Position numbers and translations under genes: made by a program
Shown here: positions 25,183 through 36,716 of the stretch, one piece after another
Position numbering within the stretch: position 1 is the first letter of the stretch
Layout of the letters: every line of letters begins with the position of its first letter
The notes under the pieces: generated by a model
Told to the model about the DNA's origin: nothing
Seen by the model: only the letters and a program-made list of their open reading frames with translations
Databases searched by the model: none
From: DASQFI01 sp035633215
GTDB taxonomy: Bacteria; Acidobacteriota; Vicinamibacteria; Vicinamibacterales; SCN-69-37
NCBI GenBank assembly: GCA_035633215.1
Contig: DASQFI010000028.1
Span: forward strand, 1 to 64,000
Direction: 5' to 3'
DNA: 64,000 nucleotides

Positions 25183-25698
25183 TCAGTCCTCCCACATGAG
25201 GTCTCTGCACAACAACAACGCGACCGGCTTGTTGGCCGAGTACGCCAGCGTCTGCGCCTTGGCGATCCGCCGCTCCACCTTCTGTGGGTCGTCCAGCAGC
25301 AGAAACGGGATGCGCAGCGCGCGCAACAGCTCTTCCGTCACGCCGCCTCCTTCCGTCTGCCACGGATCGCGCTCGCCGAACTCGCCGCGATGGCTGATGA
25401 GCATCAGCAGCGGAATGCGATAGAGCTGCGCGCCGGAGACGATGCCGTTGATCGCGGCGAGGAACCCGTGGTTCTGCATCAGCATGGCCGACCGCATGCC
25501 CGCCAGGTGCGCGCCGGCCGAGACGCCCACCCCTTCCTCTTCCTTCGCGAGACGCACGAGGATCATGCCGGGATCGTCCTCGGCCATCCGGATGAGATGC
25601 ACGAGCCACGTCTCGGGCAGCGCCGACATCAGGCGGATGCCGCTGGCCTTGAGCGCGTCGTAGATGACCCGGGAGTTGGCGGTGGACACCGGCGACAT
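25183..25698 (-). CDS. TPP-dependent decarboxylase, alpha subunit (ComD-like)
   Basis: A 171-aa protein matching the N-terminal TPP-enzyme domain. LVRLAKEEEGVGVSAGAHL contains the conserved Glu that activates the thiamine ring, and AMLMQNHGFLAAINGI is a typical core strand and loop. It is the first gene of the three-gene unit with the beta subunit and the cyclase-family protein. The divergent S9 peptidase gene starts 190 bp away. Confidence 0.86.
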   Translation of the reverse strand: MSPVSTANSRVIYDALKASGIRLMSALPETWLVHLIRMAEDDPGMILVRLAKEEEGVGVSAGAHLAGMRSAMLMQNHGFLAAINGIVSGAQLYRIPLLMLISHRGEFGERDPWQTEGGGVTEELLRALRIPFLLLDDPQKVERRIAKAQTLAYSANKPVALLLCRDLMWED

Positions 25699-25887
25699 GA
25701 CGTCGGATCAGACTTGCGGATTATAGTTGGTCGCCGCGGAGGCCGACCCGGCCGGTGCCCTGGCGAACGGACAGTTCGCCGGCCGGATCGTGCATTTTCG
25801 TCACTTCACCGCCCGTCGCGGCCGTCAGCGAGGCGTTCGCGCGGAGCTTGGCGTAGAATTTCTGGCGCATTCAAGGAGTCCCTGCCT

Positions 25888-28614
25888 ATGAAAACCTTCG
25901 TCCGGCTTGCACTTGCGATGGTTTTTGCGATCTCGGCGACCCCGCTCGCGGCGCCACGACAGGCCACGCCCGCGGTGCCGCCAGCCCCGGCTCGGAACGG
26001 CGTCGCGCTCGCGCGTGAGCTGCCCAAGCCCAACTATGAACTGGCGGCGCGGTGGACGTCGGCCAAGATCGGCAAGCTCGTCTTCTCGACGTCGATCACC
26101 CCCCACTGGCTCGAGTTCAGCGACCGGTTCTGGTACAGCTACGAGACCCCGGGCGGCATGAAGTGGTGGGTCGTCGATCCCGTCAAGAAGTCAAAGACGC
26201 CGATGTTCGACCACGCGAAGATGGCCGCGCAGCTGACGCGCATGCTGCGGACACCGTACGACGCGCAGCACCTGCCCATCACGACCGTGAAGTTCATCAA
26301 GAACGACGCGGCGATCCAGTTCAGCGTCTCGCTGCCCCGCGAGTCCAAGGTCGAGGACGAGACCGGAAAGGAGCTCGACGGCATGGTCCTGAGCGAACGG
26401 GAACAGCAGGAGCAGCAGGGCGGCCGCGGCGGACGGGGCGGACGAGGCGGCGGAGAGCAGCAGATTCAGCAGCAGGGCCGGGGACGCGGCGCGGGCGGCG
26501 CCGGTGCCGCAGCCAACACCAAACGGTGGTGGCTCGAGTACGACCTGGCGACCGGGACGCTGACGCTCGACGAGAAATACGAACCCGAGCGTACGCCCCC
26601 GTCCTGGGCGACGGTCTCGCCCGACAAGCAGACGGTCATCTTCGCGCGCGGATTCAACATCTTCATGATGGACGCGAAGAATTACGAACTGGCGCAGAAG
26701 AAGGCCGACGATCCGGCCATCCAGGAAGTCCAGATCACGACCGACGGCGAAAAGGACTACAGCTACGCGGGCGGTACCGGACCGGGCGGCGTTCAGCAGG
26801 ACGATCAGCAGGACGACACCACCCAGACGGGGCAGACCGGGCAGGCCGCGCGCGCCGAGAGCGAAGCCGACAAGAAGTTCGGCCCGCGCATCGGCGCGAT
26901 CGGCGTGTCGTGGTCGCAGGACAACAAGCGGTTCGCCGTCACGCGCCAGGATCGCCGCAAGGTCGCCGACCTCTGGGTGATCAACTCGATGGCCAACCCG
27001 CGGCCGCGCCTCGAAACCTACAAGTACGGCATGCCGGGCGAGGCCAACCAGCCTCAGTCCGAGATGCACGTCTTCGACGTCGCCGCCAAAGCCCGGACGA
27101 CGCTGAAGACCTCGGCCTTCAAGGATCAGACGATGAACCTGCCGGCGATGCCGCTGACGAACCTGCAGCGCGAGAAGCAGGACACGGCATCACGCTGGAT
27201 CGCGGTCGGCACCGACAAGATCTACTACAGCCGCACCAGCCGCGACATGAAGCGCGTGGACGTCGTCGAGGCCGACACGAAGACGGGCGAGTCGCGCGTC
27301 GTGATTCCCGAGCGCCTGAACACGTACATCGAGACCAAGCCGCTTCGCCTCCTGAACGGCGGGAAGCAGCTGATTCACTGGTCCGAGCGCGACGGATGGG
27401 GGCACTACTACCTCTACGATGCGAGCGGCAAGCTCATCCGGCAGATCACGTCCGGGGAGTTCGTGTGCAACAGCCTCGAAGCCGTCGACGAGAAGAACCG
27501 CGTCATCTACGTGACGGCCGTTGGGCGCGAGCCGGAGGAGGATCCGTACTACGTGCACCTCTATCGCGTGAACATCGACACCGGGGAAATGAAGCTGCTC
27601 AACCCGGGTGTCGGATCGCACGCGGCCAGCATCAACGACAAGAACACGTACTTCATCGACACGTGGTCCCGCGTCGATTCGGCGCCGATGTCCGCGCTCT
27701 ACGACACGATGGGCAACAGAGTGCTGGATCTCGAGAAGACGGACATTTCGGCGCTTCTCGCGCAGGGCTACAAGTTCCCCGAGACGTTTGCCGTGAAAGC
27801 CGACGACGGCGTGACGGATCTCTACGGCGTGATGTACAAGCCGTTCGACTTCGATCCGGCGAAGAAGTACCCGATCATCGCGTTCGTCTACCCAGGCCCG
27901 CAGACGGAAAGCGTGACGAAGACGTTTTCGCCGCGTCAAGCGAACGTCTCGCTGGCGCAGTTCGGGTTCATCGTCATGGAGGTCGGGAACCGCGGCGGGA
28001 ACCCGCAGCGTTCGAAGTGGTACCACAACTACGGCTACGGCAACCTGCGCGACTACGGGCTCTCCGACAAGAAGATCGCGATCGAGCAGCTCGCCAAGCG
28101 GCACCCCTGGATCGACGACACGCGCGTCGGCATCTACGGCCACTCGGGCGGCGGGTTCATGTCCACGGCCGCGATGCTCGTCTACCCGGACTTCTTCAAG
28201 GTCGCCGTCTCGACGTCGGGCAACCATGACAACAGCGTGTACAACCGCTCCTGGAGCGAGAAGCACGACGGCGTCAAGGAAGTCGTCGACAAGGACGGCA
28301 ACGTGACGTTCGAGTACGACATCGACAAGAATCAGGATCTGGCCAAAAACCTCAAGGGCAAGCTGCTGCTCATGACGGGGGACATCGACAACAACGTCCA
28401 TCCGGCGAACACGTATCGCGTGATCGACGCGCTCATCCGCGCCAACAAACGGTTCGACTTCCACCTCATTCCAGGGAAGCGGCACGGCTACGCCGACGCG
28501 GCCGACTGGGTGTTCTGGACGCGAGCCGATTACTTCTGCAGGCATCTGCTGGGGTGGGCGCCCGACAGCGCTGACATGTTCGAACTGCAGCGGGAGGTAG
28601 CGATCCGCCGATAA
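25888..28614 (+). CDS. Secreted S9-family prolyl oligopeptidase/DPP4-like peptidase
   Basis: ATG 25888 is the start (AGGAG upstream, then a signal peptide, MKTFVRLALAMVFAISATPLA), giving 908 aa. A long N-terminal beta-propeller (DPP IV N-domain type) precedes an alpha/beta-hydrolase domain with nucleophile Ser in YGHSGGGFMS, catalytic Asp in LLLMTGDIDNNVHP and catalytic His in GKRHGYADA. It removes peptides or dipeptides from proline-containing substrates in the periplasm, by family. An Arg-Gly- and Gln-rich insert (residues about 175-205) and a Gln/Asp-rich one near 300 look like disordered linkers and recur in other secreted proteins here. Confidence 0.93.
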   Translation: MKTFVRLALAMVFAISATPLAAPRQATPAVPPAPARNGVALARELPKPNYELAARWTSAKIGKLVFSTSITPHWLEFSDRFWYSYETPGGMKWWVVDPVKKSKTPMFDHAKMAAQLTRMLRTPYDAQHLPITTVKFIKNDAAIQFSVSLPRESKVEDETGKELDGMVLSEREQQEQQGGRGGRGGRGGGEQQIQQQGRGRGAGGAGAAANTKRWWLEYDLATGTLTLDEKYEPERTPPSWATVSPDKQTVIFARGFNIFMMDAKNYELAQKKADDPAIQEVQITTDGEKDYSYAGGTGPGGVQQDDQQDDTTQTGQTGQAARAESEADKKFGPRIGAIGVSWSQDNKRFAVTRQDRRKVADLWVINSMANPRPRLETYKYGMPGEANQPQSEMHVFDVAAKARTTLKTSAFKDQTMNLPAMPLTNLQREKQDTASRWIAVGTDKIYYSRTSRDMKRVDVVEADTKTGESRVVIPERLNTYIETKPLRLLNGGKQLIHWSERDGWGHYYLYDASGKLIRQITSGEFVCNSLEAVDEKNRVIYVTAVGREPEEDPYYVHLYRVNIDTGEMKLLNPGVGSHAASINDKNTYFIDTWSRVDSAPMSALYDTMGNRVLDLEKTDISALLAQGYKFPETFAVKADDGVTDLYGVMYKPFDFDPAKKYPIIAFVYPGPQTESVTKTFSPRQANVSLAQFGFIVMEVGNRGGNPQRSKWYHNYGYGNLRDYGLSDKKIAIEQLAKRHPWIDDTRVGIYGHSGGGFMSTAAMLVYPDFFKVAVSTSGNHDNSVYNRSWSEKHDGVKEVVDKDGNVTFEYDIDKNQDLAKNLKGKLLLMTGDIDNNVHPANTYRVIDALIRANKRFDFHLIPGKRHGYADAADWVFWTRADYFCRHLLGWAPDSADMFELQREVAIRR

Positions 28615-28621
28615 CCTGAAA

Positions 28622-28695
28622 AAGACCTCGGAGGACCTCGGGTGTCTCGTTCAATGACCAGAAAGACATCCGAGGTCTTCACACACCCGAGGTCC
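28622..28695. repeat. Interlocked inverted repeats A-B-A'-B'
   Basis: A = AAGACCTCGGA (28622-28632) and B = GGACCTCGGGTGT (28633-28645) are followed by A' = TCCGAGGTCTT (28669-28679) and B' = ACACCCGAGGTCC (28683-28695). Each pair is a perfect inverted repeat, but the order crosses, so the two stems cannot nest. It sits 8 bp after the S9 peptidase stop. Confidence 0.75.
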
Positions 28696-28716
28696 TGACT
28701 CCGGATCGCCAGAAAT

Positions 28717-29685
28717 TTGTCCGCTACACGCCACCGTCGTCGCGCTGCCGATCGTCGAAACAGACATGACTGGCCGGTCCTGTTTGGCCGGCTCGCGCGC
28801 GTCCTGATCGCGGTCGGGCTGGCGGTCGTGGGCGCCTGGGCCGTCTGGAACCGGATGAGCACCAGCCGCGCCGTGCGCGACGGCGCGCCCAGCTGGTCGC
28901 CCGACAGCCGGCGCATCGTCTTCTACTCCGAGCGCGGCGGCCCGGCGGACATCTGGGTGATGGACGCCACGGGCGAGAACGCGCGCCAGCTGACCTCGAC
29001 GCCGGCCGACGAAGGCGCCCCGGTCTTCTCACCTGACGGCAAGCAGATCGCGTTCGACACCGACCGCGACGGCAACTTCGAAATCTACGTGATGGATCAG
29101 AACGGCGGGCAGCCGCGCCGGCTGACGAACCATCCCGGCCGCGACCTCGCGCCGGCGTGGTCGCGCGACGGCAAGCGGATCGCGTTCATGTCGGACCGCG
29201 ACGCGCAGCCGTACTTCGACATCTACGTGATGAACGCGGACGGGAGCGGCGTGGAGCGGGTGACGACGAAGGACTCGAACTGGTTTCCGCAGTTCTCGCC
29301 GGACGGCCGCAAGCTCGCCTTCCACGTCTGGCGGGACGTGCACGTGCTGGATCTGGCGACGCGTGCACTCCAGAAGCTCACGCACGATCCGGCCAACGGC
29401 ATGTATCCGACCTGGTCGCGCGACGGCCAGCGCCTCGCGTTCATGAGCTGGCGCAACGGCCGGACGGAGATCTTTACGATGAACGAGGACGGGTCGAATC
29501 AGCAGCCGATCGTCACGATGCCGCGGGGCGGGGCGATCGATCCACGCTGGTCACCCGACGGCACGCGCATCGCGTTCGTCAACGTGCCCGAGGAGACCGC
29601 GCACGACGAACAGAATCCCGAGCATCATCGGATCATCTATGTCGTCGAAATCGCGTCCGGCAAGTTGACGATGCTCAGTCGATGA
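28717..29685 (+). CDS. TolB-like beta-propeller protein with N-terminal membrane anchor
   Basis: A 322-aa protein from TTG 28717 (start uncertain). An Arg-rich N-terminus leads into one hydrophobic segment (VLIAVGLAVVGAWAVW), then six WD40-like PD40 blades, each with a variant of SPDGKQIAF, IYVMDQNGG or WSPDGTRIAF. It probably sits outside the cytoplasmic membrane and acts as a protein-binding scaffold or periplasmic sensor, by analogy with TolB-type propellers. It follows the S9 peptidase by 100 bp across the interlocked repeats and converges on the giant propeller gene. Confidence 0.86.
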   Translation: MSATRHRRRAADRRNRHDWPVLFGRLARVLIAVGLAVVGAWAVWNRMSTSRAVRDGAPSWSPDSRRIVFYSERGGPADIWVMDATGENARQLTSTPADEGAPVFSPDGKQIAFDTDRDGNFEIYVMDQNGGQPRRLTNHPGRDLAPAWSRDGKRIAFMSDRDAQPYFDIYVMNADGSGVERVTTKDSNWFPQFSPDGRKLAFHVWRDVHVLDLATRALQKLTHDPANGMYPTWSRDGQRLAFMSWRNGRTEIFTMNEDGSNQQPIVTMPRGGAIDPRWSPDGTRIAFVNVPEETAHDEQNPEHHRIIYVVEIASGKLTMLSR

Positions 29686-29688
29686 GTA

Positions 29689-29762
29689 CGTAGGGCGGAT
29701 TGAATTCCAAATCCGCCCCACGTAGCGCCCCAAGGCGGATTTGGAGATCAATCCGCCCTACG
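29689..29762. repeat. TAG-CTA double-hairpin element, GGCGGATT variant
   Basis: The 29-bp ends (29689-29717 and 29734-29762) are inverted repeats with 2 mismatches, and each end is itself a hairpin: GGCGGATT with AAATCCGCC, and GGCGGATTT with AATCCGCC. It runs from CGTAGGG to CCCTACG, between two convergent genes whose stops lie 3 bp and 10 bp away. Confidence 0.85.
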
Positions 29763-29772
29763 CGTACTGCCC

Positions 29773-32700
29773 TCACTTCGCGATCGGATCCTCGCGCACT
29801 GCGATGGTGCTCGTATACGTCTTTCCGTTGGCGACCATCGTCACGCGGTAGGAGCCGGCAACGACCTGATCACCGCCGCCCCCGCCGCCACGCCCGCCGC
29901 CTCCACCTCCACCACCGGCGCGCCCGCCCGTGGGGGCTGGGGCCGTGGGCCCGGCCTGGACCGGGACGAGGCAGGCTGCCGCGACGCCGCCGCCGAACTG
30001 TCCGCGGCCCTGCGGCGCCTCGGCCGCAGGCGCCGCGCCGGCCGCCCCGGCGCCGCCCCCGCGTCCGCCGCCACCACCACCGGCGCCGACGCCCGGCCCG
30101 GTCGACCAGCGCATCGTCCACTCGATCCGGCCGACGCCGGACGCGTATCCGGTTGGGTTGGTCTGCGAGGCCGCTTGCACGGTGGCCGTGCAGGTATTCA
30201 GCCCGTCGGCGCTCGCGACTTCGAACCGCACGTCGCCGGTGACCTTGCCGCTCAGGTAGTAGTTGATCACGGCGTTCCGCGTCGGGTTGACACCGCGGAA
30301 GGCAAGCGCACCGCCGCCATGTTGCGGCTGGACGCTGAGCCACTTCGTCGCGACGCGGTTGCGGAACAGATGCGCCTCCGCCTGCTGCACCTGCGCCGTC
30401 ATCTGCTGGAGCGGCGTGATGTCGTCGAGGATCCAGAGCCCGCGCCCGTGCGTGCCGGCGATTAGGTCGTTGTCACGCGGATGGATCTCGACGTCGTGCA
30501 CCGCGACCGTGGGCAGCCGCCGATCCGGCGTGCCGCCCGTTTCGTGGAGACGCTTCCAGGACTGGCCGGCGTCGAGCGAGTAGAAGGCCGCGAACTCCGA
30601 GCCTGAGAACAGCAGATTCGGGTTCACGAGATCTTCCTTGATCACGTACATCGGATTGCCCGGAATGCCGCCGGCGATGCCGTTCGTGATCGTCGTCCAC
30701 GTCTTGCCGTAGTCCGTCGTCTTGTAGATGAACGGCTCGTAGTTGGCCATGCGGTGGCCGGTCACGGTGACGTACGCCGTGCCACGCGCGAAGTGGCCGG
30801 CCTCGACGCGGCTCACCCAGAAGTCGGGCCGCGGCATCCCCGGCATGTTGGCGATGCCGGCCTTCGTCCAGGTCTTGCCGCCGTCGCGCGTGACCTGCAC
30901 GTTGCCGTCGTCGGTCCCGACCCAGATATTGCCCGGCTCGAGCGGCGACTCCGAGATCGTGATGATCGTGCCGTGGTACTCGGCGCCACCGCCCGGATCC
31001 TCGTCCGGGGTCAGTCCGCCCGATCGACGCACGGTCTTCTCGGGATCGTTCTGCGTCAGGTCCGGGCTGATCAGGCGCCACGTCCGGCCGAGGTCCGTCG
31101 TCATCAACAGATGATTCGAGCCGACGTACACCGTGCGGGTGTTGTGCGGAGACAGCTTGATTGGCGTGGACCAGTTGAACCGGAGCGGGCCTTGCTGTTG
31201 CGGCTGCTGGCCCCAGTTGCGGTCCAGCGCGCTCTTCTCCATCTCCGCGGTGATGTAGTCCGCGTAGTTCGAGATGTTGTTCTTGTTTGGGCGCATGCCG
31301 GTGCGCTCGCGCGTCTGGAGGTTCGAATAGCCAACCTGCCCGCCGGCATTCGCCGGCTGCGACTCGGTGATGACGATGTTGGGATCGTCGGGCGGCGATT
31401 CGGCGTGATACCCGTCGCCCCCGGACAGATTGACCCAGTCGCTCGTATAAATCGCGGTCGCGCGCGTCTGCGACGGTCCGCACGAGCTGCCGGCGTCCTG
31501 CAGGCCGCCGCACACCCAGTAGGGATCGGCCATCGTCAGGCCGACGTCGTAGTACTGCGTGACGTTGATGTTGTTGAAGCGGAGATCCGTCGCGAGATCG
31601 TCGTGCGTGAGGTTGAGCCCGCCGTCGCTGCCGACGTAGTAGCGCCCTTTGTTGTGGGGGTCGTGCCACATCGCGTGATAGCAGTGCCCGCCGCCCGGCC
31701 CGCCGCCCTCCCACTTCTTGCCGCCGTCGCGCGACGTCCGGTAGTTGATGTTGAAGCTGAAGATGTACTGGTCGTCGAGCGGGCTGATCGCGACGTGCAT
31801 GTAGTAGAAGGGCCGGCTGATCGTCCGATCGAGGAACACCCAGCTCGCCCCGCCGTCCTCGGAGCGATACATGCCGGCGCCGAGCTTCGACATGTCGCAA
31901 TCCGGATTGGGCGCAGGTGGCGTCGCGGGCGTCGCAGGCTGAGCGGCCGCGGGCGGAGCCGCCGGTGGAGCCGCCGGTGGAGCCGCGCCGCGCCCTCCGC
32001 CGCCGCCTCCGCCACCACCGCGTCCCCCGCCACAATTCGGCTGAGAGCCGTGCTCGATGTGCGCCATCAGCACGCGCGGGTTGGTCCGCGCGATCGCCAG
32101 ACCAATGCGGCCCAGGTCACCGGTGGGGAAGCCCTTCGCGAGCTTCGTCCACGTCTTGCCGCCGTTGACGGTCTTGAAGATGCCGCTGTGCGGGCCGCCC
32201 GACTTCAGCGCCCACGGGTACCGGATCCGCTGCCAGAACGCGACGTACATGGTTTCCGGATTCGTCGGATCCATCACGAGATCGATGGCGCCGGTCGTCG
32301 AATCCTCCGGGAGACCGCCGCCGAGCTTCGTCCAGGTCTTGCCGCCGTCGATCGTTCTGAACAGCCCGCGGCTGCCGGTGCCGGAGTAGATGTTGCCGGC
32401 CACGGCGACGTACACAAGGTCCTGGTTCTTCGGATGCAGGAGGATCTTCGCGATGTTGAACGAGTCCTTGAGCCCGACATTCGTGAACGTCGTGCCGCCG
32501 TCCGTGGACTTGTAGATGCCGTCGCCCCAGGCCGCCGAGTTGCGGCCGCACTCCTCGCCGGTACCCACCCAGATGATCTGCGGATTCTGCTGGTTGATCC
32601 GCACGTCGCCAATCGACGCCGCGCCGTAGTTGTCGAAGATCGACATCCACGACGTGCCGCCGTTGACCGACTTGAAGACACCGCCCGACGCCGATCCGAT

Positions 32701-32907
32701 GACGACGTGGGACCAGTCTGATTCGAGCGCATCGACCGACGAAATGCGGCCGATCAGATTGGCATTCCCGATGTTGCGCCATCGCAGCGACTGCAACATC
32801 GGATCGGTGGTGGGGGCGATGCCGGATTGCGCCGCCTGTGTCGCTCCGGTGAGACCGAGCACCGAAACGAACGCCAAGCGGACCCAGCGTGAACCGTGGG
32901 CGCGCAT
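29773..32907 (-). CDS. Secreted VPS10/BNR-repeat beta-propeller protein
   Basis: ATG 32907 is the start (GGGAGG upstream, followed by a signal peptide), giving 1044 aa. Repeated sialidase-type units such as SVNGGTSW, STDGGTTF, TIDGGKTWTKL and TRDGGKTWTKAG mark two ten-bladed-like propellers of the VPS10/sortilin or xyloglucanase kind. Two low-complexity Gly-Arg/Ala-Pro stretches (about residues 290-330 and near 970-1010) look like linkers. No glycosidase residues can be assigned, so binding of glycans or proteins is as likely as catalysis. Relatives are abundant in secretomes of acidobacteria. Long antisense frames across it are artefacts. Confidence 0.9.
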   Translation of the reverse strand: MRAHGSRWVRLAFVSVLGLTGATQAAQSGIAPTTDPMLQSLRWRNIGNANLIGRISSVDALESDWSHVVIGSASGGVFKSVNGGTSWMSIFDNYGAASIGDVRINQQNPQIIWVGTGEECGRNSAAWGDGIYKSTDGGTTFTNVGLKDSFNIAKILLHPKNQDLVYVAVAGNIYSGTGSRGLFRTIDGGKTWTKLGGGLPEDSTTGAIDLVMDPTNPETMYVAFWQRIRYPWALKSGGPHSGIFKTVNGGKTWTKLAKGFPTGDLGRIGLAIARTNPRVLMAHIEHGSQPNCGGGRGGGGGGGGGRGAAPPAAPPAAPPAAAQPATPATPPAPNPDCDMSKLGAGMYRSEDGGASWVFLDRTISRPFYYMHVAISPLDDQYIFSFNINYRTSRDGGKKWEGGGPGGGHCYHAMWHDPHNKGRYYVGSDGGLNLTHDDLATDLRFNNINVTQYYDVGLTMADPYWVCGGLQDAGSSCGPSQTRATAIYTSDWVNLSGGDGYHAESPPDDPNIVITESQPANAGGQVGYSNLQTRERTGMRPNKNNISNYADYITAEMEKSALDRNWGQQPQQQGPLRFNWSTPIKLSPHNTRTVYVGSNHLLMTTDLGRTWRLISPDLTQNDPEKTVRRSGGLTPDEDPGGGAEYHGTIITISESPLEPGNIWVGTDDGNVQVTRDGGKTWTKAGIANMPGMPRPDFWVSRVEAGHFARGTAYVTVTGHRMANYEPFIYKTTDYGKTWTTITNGIAGGIPGNPMYVIKEDLVNPNLLFSGSEFAAFYSLDAGQSWKRLHETGGTPDRRLPTVAVHDVEIHPRDNDLIAGTHGRGLWILDDITPLQQMTAQVQQAEAHLFRNRVATKWLSVQPQHGGGALAFRGVNPTRNAVINYYLSGKVTGDVRFEVASADGLNTCTATVQAASQTNPTGYASGVGRIEWTMRWSTGPGVGAGGGGGGRGGGAGAAGAAPAAEAPQGRGQFGGGVAAACLVPVQAGPTAPAPTGGRAGGGGGGGGRGGGGGGDQVVAGSYRVTMVANGKTYTSTIAVREDPIAK

Positions 32908-33007
32908 AGATTCCTCCCTGATTGTGTTTGATCCATTCCCGAGTAAATGCGCGTGAGTGGGGGGATTCTTACACAAAAACGCTGCAAGGAATAGGTGGGG
33001 CGGAGTG

Positions 33008-33643
33008 TCAGGCGCCCGTGAGCCAGTCGCTGAATTGCCGAAACGCTTTGCCGCGATGTGCGACCGCGAGCTTGCGGTCGCCATCCACTTCGCCGAGGGT
33101 GCATCCGTACGGCGGGTAGTAGAAGATGGGGTCATATCCGAATCCGAATGTGCCCCGGGGCGCGTCAGCGATTTCGCCTTCGACCGTGGCTTCGCAACTG
33201 AACAGCACCTGTGAGGCCCACGGCCCACGGCCCACGGCCCAGGGAAGACCGGCCGAGTCGGAGCCTTGCGGTGTGACACACACCAGTGAGCAGACGAATC
33301 GCGCGGACCACGGCCGCGAATACGGGGCGAGCTCGCGGTAGAGCCCGCGGAATTTGTCGGGATAGGTCTCGCCTGGAAAGCGCGCACTCAGGACGCCGGG
33401 CCGGCCGCCGAGTGCGTCGATCACGAGCCCGGAATCCTCCGCGACCGTCGGCAAGCCAGATGCTGCGGCGTAGTATGTCGCCTTGAGGTGTGCGTTTTCG
33501 GCGAACGTGCGTCCCGTCTCTTCTGGTTCAAGGAGTGACGGGATGTCTTCAAGCGTTACCCACTCAAGCGGTACACGCGACAGCACGTGCCGGATCTCGC
33601 GCAGCTTTCCAGGGTTGGTCGTGGCGATCAGGATTGCGGTCAC
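33008..33643 (-). CDS. rdgB: XTP/dITP diphosphatase (HAM1/RdgB family)
   Basis: The GTG at 33643 gives 211 aa starting with ILIATTNPGKLREI, the nucleotide-binding motif of this family. TFAENAHLKATYYAAASGLP, VAEDSGLVIDALGG, SARFPGETYPD and FGFGYDPIFYYPPYG are all present. It hydrolyses ITP, XTP and dITP to the monophosphates and so keeps deaminated purines out of DNA and RNA. An extra segment (LPWAVGRGPWASQV) is inserted between two conserved strands and is encoded by a heptanucleotide tandem repeat. The gene would normally follow rph, but a metalloprotease gene lies between them here. Confidence 0.93.
   Translation of the reverse strand: MTAILIATTNPGKLREIRHVLSRVPLEWVTLEDIPSLLEPEETGRTFAENAHLKATYYAAASGLPTVAEDSGLVIDALGGRPGVLSARFPGETYPDKFRGLYRELAPYSRPWSARFVCSLVCVTPQGSDSAGLPWAVGRGPWASQVLFSCEATVEGEIADAPRGTFGFGYDPIFYYPPYGCTLGEVDGDRKLAVAHRGKAFRQFSDWLTGA
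33215..33241. repeat. Heptanucleotide tandem repeat inside rdgB
   Basis: Three GGCCCAC units and a partial fourth lie in the rdgB coding region and encode the extra PWAVGRGPWA segment. Seven is not a multiple of three, so gain or loss of a unit would shift the frame. Confidence 0.8.
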
Positions 33644-33661
33644 GCGAATCGGGGCGTCCGT

Positions 33662-33722
33662 CCCTTTTCCCTCTTCCCTCAACCCTTCCCTTTGCCCTTT
33701 GCCCTCTGCCCTTTGCCCTGCC
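33662..33722. repeat. Heptanucleotide word tract, CCCTYTG type
   Basis: Plus-strand words in order: CCCTTTT, CCCTCTT, CCCTCAA, CCCTT (short), CCCTTTG, CCCTTTG, CCCTCTG, CCCTTTG, CCCTGCC. It begins 19 bp upstream of the rdgB start and lies on the rdgB side of the divergently oriented metalloprotease gene. Confidence 0.85.
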
Positions 33723-33808
33723 TCGGGCCTGGGTTCAAGGAAGGCCCAAGGCAGTCCTGAGTATAATTCTCCCCTCCCGACGTTCTTTGACTCACAGAGG
33801 TGTGACGC

Positions 33809-36409
<2,601 letters not shown>

Positions 36410-36426
36410 CGCGCGCGCGTGTGGCG

Positions 36427-36716
36427 GAAGTACGCTCCTGAAGGGCCGACGAAGTACGGAGTGAAGTGCACTGGAAGTACTTGGGTGGAAAGCGCTCAAG
36501 TACGGCAGTGAAAAGCACGAGAGTACAAGAGCGCCGAAGTACGGGGGTAGAAAAGCGCGTGAAGTACGGGAGCTAGGCACGTTGAAGTACGGGCGTGAAG
36601 GACACGCAAAGTACTCCAACGATAGCGCCTTACTTCACGCGCCAGCCCCCCGGTACTTCGGCGTCAGCGCCGTACTTCACCGTCAGCAGAAGTACTTCTG
36701 CGACGGTCAGTACTTC
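36427..36716. repeat. GAAGTAC word array with inverted second half
   Basis: GAAGTAC or close forms start at 36427, 36451, 36463 (GAAGTGC), 36474, 36497, 36521 (variant), 36536, 36561, 36584 and 36608, commonly 23-25 bp apart. The reverse form GTACTTC or TACTTC follows at 36631, 36653, 36672, 36693 and 36710. The copy at 36688-36699 is a 12-bp palindrome, AGAAGTACTTCT. The last copy overlaps the final codons of rph. There is no gene in this 297-bp gap. Confidence 0.85.

Noticed and set aside
36427..36716. CRISPR-like array
   Set aside because: The repeated word is only 7 bp, spacing is irregular, orientation switches midway, and no cas genes are present.
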